The translations under genes and the position numbers were made by a program. Below, piece by piece: positions 16,845 through 25,388 of a DNA stretch of 32,700 nt. The stretch is from Desulfurivibrio sp. (GTDB lineage: Bacteria; Desulfobacterota; Desulfobulbia; Desulfobulbales; SURF-16), in the NCBI GenBank assembly GCA_003605035.1, contig QZKJ01000096.1, forward strand, positions 1-32,700. Direction: 5' to 3'. A model generated the notes under the pieces. It was not told where the DNA came from. It worked only from the letters and a program-made list of their open reading frames with translations, and ran no database searches. Positions within the stretch are counted from its first letter, which is position 1, and each line of letters starts with the position of its first letter.

Positions 16845-16872
16845 CCCCGGCAATTTCCACCCGATGCCGGGG
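16845..16872 (+). terminator. Hairpin after the split-Soret gene
   Basis: CCCCGGCA (16845-16852) pairs with TGCCGGGG (16865-16872), an 8-bp GC stem with a 12-base loop, about 75 bp after the stop codon. There is no clear T-run, so termination here would be weak or factor-dependent. Confidence 0.35.
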
Positions 16873-16983
16873 CGTTATGATAAGCAACAGGGGAAAAAAA
16901 GAGATTTTCCTTATTCTCCGTGCATGTCAGGTCGTTTTGTATGATCCTTCATGTCCCCGTTTTTCCCTTGAGGTGAGTGAAGG

Positions 16984-17040
16984 CAAAAGACCGTTCCGAG
17001 AATGGGCAGCCAATCAGCCCGTCGGAGGAACGGTCTTTTG
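16984..17040. repeat. Perfect 14-bp inverted repeat with inner stem
   Basis: CAAAAGACCGTTCC (16984-16997) is exactly complementary to GGAACGGTCTTTTG (17027-17040). The 29-base loop has a further GGGC/GCCC pair (17004-17007 and 17017-17020). The arms carry A-rich and T-rich outer ends, so the element could end transcription in both directions. It also lies 85-140 bp upstream of a sigma-54 promoter, the usual position of an enhancer-binding site. Confidence 0.6.
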
Positions 17041-17124
17041 CTGGAGCAGTTCCGCGGTATCCGATTCCCCCCTCCTCATTGCCGTCCGACATATTCCCTT
17101 TTTTTAGACAGGCCATCGTGTTTA

Positions 17125-17141
17125 CTGGCACGCTTGTTGCT
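17125..17141 (+). promoter_or_regulatory. Sigma-54 (RpoN) promoter of the rhodanese-ferritin gene
   Basis: CTGGCACGCTTGTTGCT matches the consensus YTGGCACGRNNNTTGCW in all but one position, with ten bases between the GG (17127-17128) and GC (17139-17140) pairs. The next gene starts at 17475, giving a leader of about 320 bases. That leader contains a possible 17-codon ORF (ATG at about 17305 after AAAGGAA) and a CGGCAG/CTGCCG hairpin at 17389-17405. Confidence 0.72.
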
Positions 17142-17474
17142 TTATTCTCTCCGTTGACCGGCACGTGTCCACCTGATTTTCCGGGGCAGGCAGCATAACC
17201 ACTCGCAGTAGTTGGCGCTTTTCTGTTTTCGTGATGTGAAAAATATCCGGTTGATCGCCGGACTGCTCGGTGGCCTTGCGGCGGGATGCGTAAAAAAAGG
17301 AACATGAGTGCCGGGAAAAACGGGTTACGGATAAGACGCCTGGTTGCACGCGGATGAATGGTTCTGCGGCCTGATCAGCCGACAATACCGGCAGGGGGGC
17401 TGCCGTTATTGCCATGCACCTCAAGCCAGAGGCGTGCAACTTCAAGGATTTCTTGCAAACAGAGGCAAAAAAAC

Positions 17475-18320
17475 ATGAGTTGGATGTCTCTCTTTACCTC
17501 AGGCCGGAATATGCAACCGGCAGAGGCGCGGTCATTTATGAAGCATCACCGGGTGGGAGAATATCAACTGCTCGATGTCCGGCAGTTCAAGGAATATGAG
17601 CGGGCCCACCTGCCAGGCGCTGTCCTTATTCCGGTTCTCGATCTCCCGGCCAGGATCATCGAGCTCGACCCGCAGCTGCCGACCCTGGTCTACTGCCGTA
17701 ACGGGCTGCGCAGCAGGGCCGCCTGTCAGATGCTGCGGGGCTGCGGTTTTGCGGAAGTGATCAATATTTCCGGCGGCATCAGGGCATGGAACGGCCTTCT
17801 TCTCTCCGGCCAGGAGACCAAGGGCATGGAGTTTTTCATCTCGGATGACTTTGGCAATGCCTTTCTGATGGCCTATGCCATGGAGGCGGGGCTGAAGCAG
17901 TTTTATCTGGCCATGGCCGACCTGGTGGAGAGCAGGGAGCAGAAGGGGCTGCTCAAGCACATGGCGGACTTCGAAGACGGCCATATGGCCAAGCTGCTGC
18001 AACAGTACAGGAAGGGGCTGCCGGGCGGCCTGGACGTGCCGGAAAACGTTTCCGTCATGGAAGGCGGATTTGATAAGGATAAGACCCTGCTGGCCTACAG
18101 TGATTATCTGGAAAGCATGGAGGATATCATCCAGCTGGGCATGATGCTGGAAACCCAGGCCTATGATCTCTACAGCCGCCTGGCCCGGAAAAACGACAAA
18201 CCGGAACTGCAGGAATTCTACCGGCACATGGCGGACGAGGAAAAAATCCATCTTGGCCAGCTGAGCCGGAGCCTGGACCGGATTCTTGCCGGGCAGCGCC
18301 TGGAGCAGCCCAGGTTCTGA
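17475..18320 (+). CDS. Rhodanese-ferritin-like (rubrerythrin-type) fusion protein
   Basis: A 281-residue two-domain cytoplasmic protein. Residues about 8-112 are a rhodanese domain with the active-site loop VYCRNGLRSR; C74 would carry the persulfide. Residues about 115-275 are a ferritin-like four-helix domain with paired carboxylate/His motifs: E137, DFEDGH (E167, H170), LETQAYDLY and MADEEKIHL, the pattern of a diiron site. This suggests handling of sulfane sulfur together with iron or peroxide chemistry, but the joint reaction is not established. Start: the ATG at 17475 follows AGAGG and gives the family-like N-terminus MSWMSLF; an in-frame start at 17358 adds a low-complexity extension and is not favoured. 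The upstream promoter is RpoN-type. Confidence 0.88.
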   Translation: MSWMSLFTSGRNMQPAEARSFMKHHRVGEYQLLDVRQFKEYERAHLPGAVLIPVLDLPARIIELDPQLPTLVYCRNGLRSRAACQMLRGCGFAEVINISGGIRAWNGLLLSGQETKGMEFFISDDFGNAFLMAYAMEAGLKQFYLAMADLVESREQKGLLKHMADFEDGHMAKLLQQYRKGLPGGLDVPENVSVMEGGFDKDKTLLAYSDYLESMEDIIQLGMMLETQAYDLYSRLARKNDKPELQEFYRHMADEEKIHLGQLSRSLDRILAGQRLEQPRF

Positions 18321-18357
18321 TCGATGCGCCCTGGGAAGACTTGTTTTTCCACGTCTG

Positions 18358-18388
18358 GCAATAGCTGCCGGCAGCCGGTTGCTTTTTT
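18358..18388 (+). terminator. Intrinsic terminator of the rhodanese-ferritin gene
   Basis: GCAA (18358-18361) and TTGC (18379-18382) close an imperfect stem whose centre is the palindrome GCTGCCGGCAGC, followed by six T residues (18383-18388). It lies 38 bp after the stop codon. Confidence 0.65.
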
Positions 18389-18484
18389 CCAGTCCCGCAG
18401 GATTTTAATGAAATCCTAACTTAAATTTAATTTAACTTTTTGTTGCAAATCAGTTATTGTTACTATCTAGAGTTTTGAGGAAAG

Positions 18485-18507
18485 GCCGCGGTTAATGAAG
18501 CCGCGGC
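18485..18507 (+). promoter_or_regulatory. Leader hairpin before the diheme peroxidase
   Basis: GCCGCGG (18485-18491) pairs with CCGCGGC (18501-18507) around a 9-base loop, 38 bp before the start codon. The preceding 18410-18475 is very AT-rich (TTAAATTTAATTTAA) and probably holds the promoter, but no -35/-10 pair with good spacing stands out. Confidence 0.4.
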
Positions 18508-18545
18508 AAGAGGGATTAACAAATTATGAATAATGGAGACAATTA

Positions 18546-19715
18546 ATGAAAAAGAAGATCATTGTTAATGCGGTTCTGGCAGGGGCAGTATTCATGGCGG
18601 CGGCATCATCAGCAGCGGCCATGACGGCAGAGGAGAGATTGGGGCAGATGCTCTACTTTGACAAGTATCTGTCCAAAAACCACAACCAGTCCTGCGCCAG
18701 CTGCCACCACCCGGCAGCCGGCTGGGCTGACCCGCTCAACGCCGCCCTGCCGGAGGTCTATCCGGTTTCCCTGGGCTCGGACCGGACCCTGAACGGCTGC
18801 CGCAATGCGCCGCCCTCGGGATACGCGGCGTTCATCCCCGTTTTTGGCGGCGATGTGGATAACGGCTTCAGCGGCGGCCAGTTCTGGGACGGCCGGGCCG
18901 ATACCCTGAAGGATCAGGCCAAGGGGCCGTTCCTTAATCCGGTGGAAATGGCCATGGAGAGTGCGGCAGCGGTCATCGCCGCCATTGCCGACGGCAACAA
19001 CCCGAAATCGGAAATGTACCGGCGCCTGTTCAAGAAGGTGTATGGCGTTGATCTCCGCGCCGTCGATTATACGAATGACGTCCTGATTGAAACCCTTTAC
19101 GATAAGGTGGCCCAGGCCATCGCCACCTTCGAGCAGACCAAACGGCTGACCTCGTTCTCCTCCAAGTATGATTACTATCTGGCCGGCAAGGCCACCCTGA
19201 CCCGCCTGGAAGAGGAAGGGCTGGCCCTGTTCGAGGGCAAGGCCAACTGCAGCGCCTGCCATCCGAGCGCGGCCCAGTTCAATGCCGACGGCACCATCAC
19301 CCCGCCGCTCTTTACCGACTTCACCTATGACAACCTCGGCGTGCCGAAGAATCTCAACGACCTGGTGGTCAACTGCCCGACGGATTACGGTCTGGGCGGG
19401 CGGCTGAGCGAACCGACCGAAGACGGCAAGTTCAGGGTTTCCAGCCTGCGCAATATCGAAATGACCGCCCCGTATACCCACAACGGCTATTTCGCCACCC
19501 TGGATGACATCGTCCATTTCTACAACACCAGGGATGTGGAAAACTGGCCTCTGCCGGAGGTAGCGGTCAACGTCAACCCCACCGAACTGGGCGATCTCAG
19601 GCTGACCGCCCGGGAAGAGGCGGCCCTGGTGGCCTTCCTGCAGACCCTGACCGACGGGTTTGAGGACAAGATGCCGGCTAATTTCGTGCTGCCGTCCATT
19701 ACGCCGCTGAACTAA
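18546..19715 (+). CDS. Diheme cytochrome c peroxidase family protein (CcpA/MauG-like)
   Basis: A periplasmic diheme enzyme that most likely reduces hydrogen peroxide with electrons from small cytochromes. The 389-residue precursor has a Sec signal (residues 1-25, ending AAA-M). Two heme sites start at C50 (CASCH) and C235 (CSACH), the spacing expected for the two-domain family. Other hallmarks are RLGQMLYFDKYLSKN, FWDGRADTLKDQAKGPFLNP, the N-terminus of the second domain EEGLALFEGKANCSACH, and the C-terminal SLRNIEMTAPYTHNGYF. MauG-type enzymes that modify partner proteins share this architecture and cannot be excluded. GGAG precedes the ATG. The gene has its own terminator. Confidence 0.92.
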   Translation: MKKKIIVNAVLAGAVFMAAASSAAAMTAEERLGQMLYFDKYLSKNHNQSCASCHHPAAGWADPLNAALPEVYPVSLGSDRTLNGCRNAPPSGYAAFIPVFGGDVDNGFSGGQFWDGRADTLKDQAKGPFLNPVEMAMESAAAVIAAIADGNNPKSEMYRRLFKKVYGVDLRAVDYTNDVLIETLYDKVAQAIATFEQTKRLTSFSSKYDYYLAGKATLTRLEEEGLALFEGKANCSACHPSAAQFNADGTITPPLFTDFTYDNLGVPKNLNDLVVNCPTDYGLGGRLSEPTEDGKFRVSSLRNIEMTAPYTHNGYFATLDDIVHFYNTRDVENWPLPEVAVNVNPTELGDLRLTAREEAALVAFLQTLTDGFEDKMPANFVLPSITPLN

Positions 19716-19772
19716 CAGCTGAGTAAAACAACGCCCTCCCCTGCTTCGTTAGGAAAAGGGGGACGGACCAGA

Positions 19773-19808
19773 GCCGGGTGGCCCCAGGAAGCGGGCGCCC
19801 GGCTTTTT
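19773..19808 (+). terminator. Intrinsic terminator of the diheme peroxidase
   Basis: GCCGGG (19773-19778) pairs with CCCGGC (19798-19803), with an inner GCCC/GGGC pair, followed by five T residues. It separates the plus-strand peroxidase from the convergent btu operon. Confidence 0.8.
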
Positions 19809-19842
19809 GTTTGCTCGGCTGATGGGGATGGTTTTGGCTTGA

Positions 19843-20664
19843 TCACCCTTCTTTTTTGGCAGGCCTGCCGGGGCTGGCGGTGAATTTTGCCGGCAGCGGC
19901 AGGACCCGGCGGGTGCCGCTGACCGGGTTTTCATCGACCAGCAGGCGGCAGCCGTAGCTTTCCTCCAGCAGTTTTTCCTCCAGCACCTGGCCGGGTCTGC
20001 CGCTGACCACCGCCCGGCCTTCTTTGATCAGCAGCAGCCGGTCGGCATACATGGCGGCCAGGTTGATGTCATGGGAGATCATGCAGATGGTGATCTTTCT
20101 TTCCCTGCGCAGATTTTCCAGCAGATCCATGATGCTGACCTGATGGGCCAGGTCAAGGGCTGCAGTAGGTTCGTCCAGGAAGAGAATGGCCGGCTGCTGG
20201 CAGATGGCCCGGGCAATGATGACCCGCTGCCGCTCGCCGCCGGAGAGCTGGTTCAGGGTGCGGTCGGCCAGGTGGCTGGTATCGGTGGCCTGCATGGCCT
20301 GCCTGGCGATCTGGTAATCCTCCTCCTGTTCCATGCCGAGCATGCCCAGATGAGGGGAGCGGCCCATGAGCACCGTGTCCGCCACCCGGAAGGGGAAATT
20401 GCTGTCCGTTGCCTGGGGCACCAGGGCGGCCAGCCGGGCCAGCTCCCGCCTGGAGTAGTCCTGCAGCGGCCGGCCGAACAGGGTGATGCTGCCGCTATCG
20501 ATTTTTTCCGTGGCGGTCAGGGCCTTGAGCAGGGTGGATTTGCCCGCCCCGTTAGGGCCGATGATAATGAAGAACTCCTCGCGGCCGATAACAAGCGACA
20601 GTTCATGCAGCACCGTTTTGCCGCCATAGGAGAGGCTGAGGTGATCAACGGTGACGGCCATCAT
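19843..20664 (-). CDS. btuD: Corrinoid ABC transporter ATP-binding protein
   Basis: The ATPase that powers cobalamin import through the BtuC permease. The 273-residue protein has all motifs: Walker A GPNGAGKST, Q loop, signature LSGGERQR, Walker B ILFLDEPT and the switch His in ISHD. It belongs to the FepC/BtuD group serving siderophores, heme or corrinoids; the riboswitch upstream of the operon points to corrinoids. The start ATG overlaps the btuC stop as ATGA, so translation is coupled; an upstream in-frame start at 20682 would lie inside btuC. The C-terminus extends about 20 residues past the usual end and is basic. It is the last gene of the operon. Confidence 0.92.
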   Translation of the reverse strand: MMAVTVDHLSLSYGGKTVLHELSLVIGREEFFIIIGPNGAGKSTLLKALTATEKIDSGSITLFGRPLQDYSRRELARLAALVPQATDSNFPFRVADTVLMGRSPHLGMLGMEQEEDYQIARQAMQATDTSHLADRTLNQLSGGERQRVIIARAICQQPAILFLDEPTAALDLAHQVSIMDLLENLRRERKITICMISHDINLAAMYADRLLLIKEGRAVVSGRPGQVLEEKLLEESYGCRLLVDENPVSGTRRVLPLPAKFTASPGRPAKKEG

Positions 20665-21671
20665 TGCCGCGCCGCCCTCCACAGCAGCATGATAAAGAGC
20701 GGCGCGCCGATCATGGCGGTGATGATGCCCACCGGCAGCTCTCCGCTGGCGGGCAGGATCCTGGCCAGCAGATCGCAGAAGACCAGATAGGAGGCGCCGC
20801 CGAGCAGGCTGGCCGGCACCAGCAGCCGGTGGTCCGGGCCGATGGTCAGCCGCAGGATGTGGGGGACCACCAGGCCGACAAATCCTACCAGGCCGGACAG
20901 GCAGACCACCAGGCTCACCATCAGGGTGGCGGTGACCAGCAGGATCAGCGAAATCTTCCGCACGTTCACGCCAAGGGAGGCCGCGGCTTCCCGTCCGGTG
21001 AGCAGCACATTCATCGGCCGGGCCAGGAAAAAGATCACCAGGTAACAGGGCAGGATCAGGGCAAAAAGCGGCAGCCTGGCCGCCTCGGCCATGGACAGAT
21101 CACCCATCAGCCAGAAGAGGATGTGATGCAGCTGGCTGCTCTGGGACATGGAGATGAGAAACATGATCACCGCCCCGGCAAAGGCGTTCATCATCACCCC
21201 GGCCAGCAGCAGGGAGTCCTGGCGGCCGGCCCTGGCCCCTGCGGCCAGCAGCATGACGATGGCCAGGGTGGCCATGCTGCCGGCAAAGGCGCTCAAGGTC
21301 ACGCCGGGGAAAAAAGGGATGCCGAGCAGCATGCCGGCAATGGCCCCCACCGCCGCGCCGCCGGAGATGCCGAGGATGTATGGCTCAGCCAGGGGGTTGC
21401 GCAGCAGCACCTGAAAGACCAGGCCGCCCAGGGACAGGGTGGCGCCGGTCATGGCGGCCAGCAGCACCCGGGGCAGGCGGATCTTCCAGACAATGGCGAA
21501 GCCGGTGGTGCCCGGCTCAGTCAGGCTGCGCAGCAGATCGAGCACGGCCAGGGGATTTCTGCTGGACGAGCCCAGGCCGGCGCCGAGCAGCAGGGCCGCG
21601 GCCAGCAGCAGGCCAAGCAGCAGGCAGATCAGCGTCAGCCGTTTACCGATGCGGGTGAAGGTCTGGTCCAT
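20661..21671 (-). CDS. btuC: Corrinoid ABC transporter permease, FecCD family
   Basis: A 336-residue inner-membrane protein with about ten hydrophobic segments, forming the translocation channel as a dimer. Family landmarks are RLPRVLLAAMTGATLSLGG, QVLLRNPLAEPYILGISGGA, GLVGFVGLVVPHILRL, and the C-terminal GELPVGIITAMIGAPLF. This is the FecCD/BtuC fold shared with siderophore permeases; the corrinoid assignment comes from the operon's riboswitch. It overlaps btuD by 4 bp and follows btuF after 54 bp. Confidence 0.92.
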   Translation of the reverse strand: MDQTFTRIGKRLTLICLLLGLLLAAALLLGAGLGSSSRNPLAVLDLLRSLTEPGTTGFAIVWKIRLPRVLLAAMTGATLSLGGLVFQVLLRNPLAEPYILGISGGAAVGAIAGMLLGIPFFPGVTLSAFAGSMATLAIVMLLAAGARAGRQDSLLLAGVMMNAFAGAVIMFLISMSQSSQLHHILFWLMGDLSMAEAARLPLFALILPCYLVIFFLARPMNVLLTGREAAASLGVNVRKISLILLVTATLMVSLVVCLSGLVGFVGLVVPHILRLTIGPDHRLLVPASLLGGASYLVFCDLLARILPASGELPVGIITAMIGAPLFIMLLWRAARQ

Positions 21672-21725
21672 AAAAATTCTCAGTCCCGGATGGAGGATGA
21701 CGGGCCAAAGCCCGGGTCGCGCCGG

Positions 21726-22655
21726 TCACGGATTATTAAAGATGTCGACCAGCAGGGCCAGTCCGTCGGCCAGCCGGGCCGTGGGCCGGTCAAAGAGATC
21801 GGCGTTGACCACATGGAGCCGGTTGTTGCGCACCGCCGGCACCTCGGGCCATCTGCGCCAGGCGGCCTTCAACTCTTCCTCGCTGTAACCGCCGGCCATG
21901 GAGGCGATGATCACCACCTCCGGCTGCATGCGCAGCACGTCCTCCCACGAGTAACGGGGATAGGCGGTGGGGCCTGTTGCCAGGTTGATGCCGCCGGCCT
22001 GGGTGATCAGCTGGTCGATGAAGGTGTTTGAGCCGGCCGAGACCAGGGGCGAGGCATCGATCTGGAAAAAGACCCTGGGCCGGGCAGCTGCCTGGGCCAC
22101 CCTTTGGGCGGCGGCAGTGATTTTGGTCTGGATCCGGCCGACAATGTCCCTGGCCCTGTCCTCGGCGCCCAGCACCCTGCCCAGCAGCATCACTGATTCC
22201 ATGATCTCGGTCAGGTTCCGCGGATCAATGGTGTAGACCGGGATGCCGAGTTCGCTGAGCCGCTCGACGAGCTGCAGGGGGTTGCCGTCCCGCACCGCCA
22301 GGCAGAGGTCGGGCCGCAGGCTGACGATTTTTTCCAGATCGGGATTGACGTAGGAGCCGACCCTGGGCAACTCTGCCGCGGCCGGCGGCTCATCGCTGTA
22401 CAGGGTTACCCCCTTGAGGCGGTGGCCCTCCCCCAGTTCAAAAACGATTTCCGTGATGCTCGGCATGAGGGAAACGATACGCTGGGGCGGGGCCGGCATC
22501 TCCACCCGGCGGCCCACCTGATCGACAAAGACCTCAGCCGCGGCAGGCGCGGCAGACAGGGTCCCCGCCAGCAGCAGAACGGTGATGGCGGGTAGGCAAA
22601 GGCTCACCAAGGTGCGCAGGGCGGCGCATGTCTGGCTGGCTGTTTTCGTTTGCAT
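21726..22655 (-). CDS. btuF: Periplasmic corrinoid-binding protein
   Basis: The substrate-binding component that delivers cobalamin to BtuCD. The 309-residue precursor has a signal peptide (about 1-40, ending APAAA), then a class III binding protein fold: QRIVSLMPSITEIVFELGEG and SYVNPDLEKIVSLRPDL in the first lobe, a long linker helix near 155-190, and NTFIDQLITQAGGINLA with YSWEDVLRMQPEVVI in the second. The SLMPSITEI and SYVNPDLEKI patterns match BtuF better than the iron-siderophore binders. Five bp separate it from tonB upstream. Confidence 0.9.
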   Translation of the reverse strand: MQTKTASQTCAALRTLVSLCLPAITVLLLAGTLSAAPAAAEVFVDQVGRRVEMPAPPQRIVSLMPSITEIVFELGEGHRLKGVTLYSDEPPAAAELPRVGSYVNPDLEKIVSLRPDLCLAVRDGNPLQLVERLSELGIPVYTIDPRNLTEIMESVMLLGRVLGAEDRARDIVGRIQTKITAAAQRVAQAAARPRVFFQIDASPLVSAGSNTFIDQLITQAGGINLATGPTAYPRYSWEDVLRMQPEVVIIASMAGGYSEEELKAAWRRWPEVPAVRNNRLHVVNADLFDRPTARLADGLALLVDIFNNP

Positions 22656-22660
22656 AAATG

Positions 22661-23377
22661 TCAGTCATGCAGGGCAAAGCGGATGGGAACGCGCACCCAC
22701 ATGTCGATGGTTTGCTCCCCTCTCCTGCCCGGCGCAAAGAGCCAGCTCTGCACCGCTGCCATGGCGGCCCGGTCCAGCAGGTCATGGCCGCTGCTCTCCG
22801 CCAGCCGCACCTCATTGACCCCGCCGCTGCTGTTGACCAGCACCTCAAGCTGCACCGCGCCTTCCAGGCCCCGCCGGCGGGCCAGGGCCGGGTAGTCGGG
22901 CGGCGGGTTGCGCCGGTATAGCGGGGCGGCTTTGATGTCTTGCGGCCCGGACCCGCCCTGCGGTCCTGCCGCGGGCCGGGCGGCCAGGCAGGCTGCCGCG
23001 CTCTGCCCCTCTTTCCCGCTTTGCGGCCGGTCCGGTGCAGGCTGACCGGCAGCCTGCTCCTCTGCGGTTGCCGTCGTTCCGGCGGCAACAACCGGCTGCT
23101 CTTCTTCGCTCTTTTTGGGGGCAACAGGCTTGGGCGGGCTGACGGGCCGGACAGCCCGCTTCACCTTGGGTCTGGCCGCTTGTTTCACGACCGGCGGTTC
23201 GCTGATGGCCTTTGCCTGCTGCATTGGCGGGGCCGCCTCCCGGACCGCCTGCAGATCAATGGAAATTACCTGCGGCAAAGGTCGGGGCGGCAACTCTCCC
23301 TGGCTGTCGAATTTAACCAGCATCAGGGCGCTGTGCAGCGTCAGCGAAAGGGTGCCGGCCAGCAGAAGACTTTTCAT
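22661..23377 (-). CDS. tonB: TonB-type energy transducer
   Basis: TonB couples the proton motive force to outer-membrane receptors. The 238-residue protein has an N-terminal membrane helix (about 4-21, with the family His in the segment SLTLHSALML), a long Pro/Ala/Lys-rich periplasmic linker (about 30-155), and a C-terminal TonB domain (about 160-235; PDYPALARRRGLEGAVQL, then AAMAAVQSWLFAPGRR). Its place between the receptor and the binding protein suggests a dedicated TonB for corrinoid uptake. No exbB/exbD lies here, so those must come from elsewhere. Confidence 0.9.
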   Translation of the reverse strand: MKSLLLAGTLSLTLHSALMLVKFDSQGELPPRPLPQVISIDLQAVREAAPPMQQAKAISEPPVVKQAARPKVKRAVRPVSPPKPVAPKKSEEEQPVVAAGTTATAEEQAAGQPAPDRPQSGKEGQSAAACLAARPAAGPQGGSGPQDIKAAPLYRRNPPPDYPALARRRGLEGAVQLEVLVNSSGGVNEVRLAESSGHDLLDRAAMAAVQSWLFAPGRRGEQTIDMWVRVPIRFALHD

Positions 23378-23393
23378 CAGCCCGCCATGCCCC

Positions 23394-25388
23394 TTAATAG
23401 GTATAGGTTAACGTGACAAAGAGCATTCTGCCCGGCATGGGATAGCCCTTGACATAGGCGTAATCAGTATCAAACAGGTTAGTCGCTTCCCCGCTCAGGG
23501 TGAACGAACCTCTCTCCTGAAAATCAAGGATCTTCTGGCTGATCGACAGCGTCGCCACGGTAAAGCCGCCATGGGATCTGACCGGGGCCGGGAAGGCGCC
23601 GATCTCCCAGTCTTCGATGGTCTGCTCCCCGGTATAGGCGAAGTTCAGCCGCGCGGTAAAACCCTGGTAGTCGCTGGCGGAAATCCCGTAGGCGGCGTTC
23701 CAGTCGCTCACGTATTTCAGGTCTTCGTTGCTGTCCAGATCCTCGAAACGGTCGAGACAGGTCAGGTTGACGTAGGGCCTGAGCTCAAAGGACCAGCCGT
23801 AGCGGGCGCCCAGATCCCAGGCGAGTTCTCCTTCAAAGCCCGAGATTTCCGCCTTGCCGACGTTCTCCCAGGTCTGCACGGAGCCTCTGGCCACGCTTTC
23901 GATCTTGTCGCGGTAGCGGGTGAAGAAATAGCCAAGGCCAGCGGACAGGCCGGCCTGCTCATAATTGACGCCCGCCTCGTAGGTGCGGCTCGATTCGGGA
24001 TCAAGGGCCGGATTGCCCACATAATGGACGCCGAAGTCGGAGAGGAAATCGGCGGCCAGCTCGTCGGCGCCGGGCATGATGAAGGCCTCGCCGTAGTGGG
24101 CCCGCAGTTTCAGGCTGTCGGAGAGCAGATAGACCAGGCCGGCGCTGGCCGCCACATTGGTGTCGTCCTCGCTCCTGCCCGCCGGCTCCACCACCTCCAG
24201 ATCAAAAGCGTCGTAGCGCAGGCCGCCGTCGACAATGAGCCGCTCCTCCATGAATTTCGCCTTGGCCAGCAGGAAGGCGGCGTAATTTTCCGAATCGGTC
24301 TCGGCCGGATCGGCGCTGCTGGTTGATTCATAGTCCAGCCAGTCGAGCCCGCCGGTCAGCCGCACCGTGTCCAGCTCCATGCTGGCCTGGGCCTGGGCGC
24401 CGCTGATATCCGTCTTGTTGCCGTAAGGGATGCCGTCGTCCCAGCCGCTGGCGTTGCTGGCCGTGGGATCAAACCAGGTGTCCTCGTCCGTGCCGGTGAA
24501 GTAGCGCAGCTGCCAGGCATAGACCTGATCAAGGCTTGCGCCGTCATAGATAAAGTCCAGGGAATGGTTGGCCGAGTCCTTGCTGTTGTCCAGATCATTG
24601 CTGCTCAGATAGCCGGGGCTGCCGATCTCGTCGCCGTAATAGCGGGTGAAGATGGCGCCCAGGCGGTGGCGCTCAAGAAAGCTGTAGCCGGCGTTGAGCG
24701 AGTAATGATCGATATGGTCATAGCCGGTGTTGTCGAAGCGGTCGCCTGCGCCGGTGTCATAATCATCCATGGTGGCGCGGGAGAAACTGCCGGAAAAATC
24801 AAAACCCGCCTGTTCGCCGCCGGCCCGCATGCCGCCTTCGTCGTAGCCGAAGCTGCCGATGGTGCCGGACAGCGCAGCCGAGGGGCGGCCTTCGCCCCGG
24901 CGGGTGATGACGTTGATGACGCCGCCCATGGCCGCCGAGCCGTACTGGACCGCGCCGGGTCCGCGGATGACCTCGATGCGCTCCACGTTGGCGGTCATGA
25001 TCTTGGCCAGGTTGCCGGTGCCGGCCCGGCGGCCGTTCTGCAGGACCAGCACATGGGCTTTGAGGTCATTGCCGTAGGGCGCGGTTTTGAAGCCGCGCAG
25101 GTCCAGCGAAATGAGTTCGCCGGGGTAGCGGCTGACCGAACCGAGCCCCTTGTCCGCCAGCAGCTCGCCCACGTTGCGGGTCGGCGAGGCGGCGATCTCC
25201 TCCGGGCCGATCACCAGGACATCGGCGCTGACCTCCCGCACCGACTCGCTGACCCGGGCCGCGGTGACCACCACCTCATCCAGGGCCGCTGCGCCCGCGG
25301 GTGTGCCGCCGGTTTCCGCGGCCAGCGCCAGCCCAGGCACGGTCATGGTCAGGAGGAGCAGGGATGCGATTTCTCCCTTTGCCATCAT
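23394..25388 (-). CDS. btuB: TonB-dependent outer-membrane corrinoid receptor (BtuB-like)
   Basis: A 664-residue receptor importing corrinoids across the outer membrane. After a signal peptide (about 1-24) comes a TonB box-like DEVVVTAARVSE, a plug domain (about 40-160; LADKGLGSVSRYP, VERIEVIRGPGAVQYGSAAM, GGVINVITRR), and a 22-strand barrel ending in an aromatic residue (LFVTLTYTY). Start: the tandem ATGs at 25388 and 25385 follow a G-rich site, and the first overlaps the stop of the 47-residue ORF as ATGA. The frame is open far upstream through riboswitch sequence, which is not coding. It is preceded by a cobalamin riboswitch and terminator, which gives the substrate assignment. Confidence 0.92.
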   Translation of the reverse strand: MMAKGEIASLLLLTMTVPGLALAAETGGTPAGAAALDEVVVTAARVSESVREVSADVLVIGPEEIAASPTRNVGELLADKGLGSVSRYPGELISLDLRGFKTAPYGNDLKAHVLVLQNGRRAGTGNLAKIMTANVERIEVIRGPGAVQYGSAAMGGVINVITRRGEGRPSAALSGTIGSFGYDEGGMRAGGEQAGFDFSGSFSRATMDDYDTGAGDRFDNTGYDHIDHYSLNAGYSFLERHRLGAIFTRYYGDEIGSPGYLSSNDLDNSKDSANHSLDFIYDGASLDQVYAWQLRYFTGTDEDTWFDPTASNASGWDDGIPYGNKTDISGAQAQASMELDTVRLTGGLDWLDYESTSSADPAETDSENYAAFLLAKAKFMEERLIVDGGLRYDAFDLEVVEPAGRSEDDTNVAASAGLVYLLSDSLKLRAHYGEAFIMPGADELAADFLSDFGVHYVGNPALDPESSRTYEAGVNYEQAGLSAGLGYFFTRYRDKIESVARGSVQTWENVGKAEISGFEGELAWDLGARYGWSFELRPYVNLTCLDRFEDLDSNEDLKYVSDWNAAYGISASDYQGFTARLNFAYTGEQTIEDWEIGAFPAPVRSHGGFTVATLSISQKILDFQERGSFTLSGEATNLFDTDYAYVKGYPMPGRMLFVTLTYTY

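Noticed and set aside
18366..18383. GGCAGCCGGTTGC as a third sigma-54 promoter before the peroxidase
   Set aside because: The spacing between the two elements is one base short, which normally abolishes RpoN recognition, and the segment is part of a terminator.
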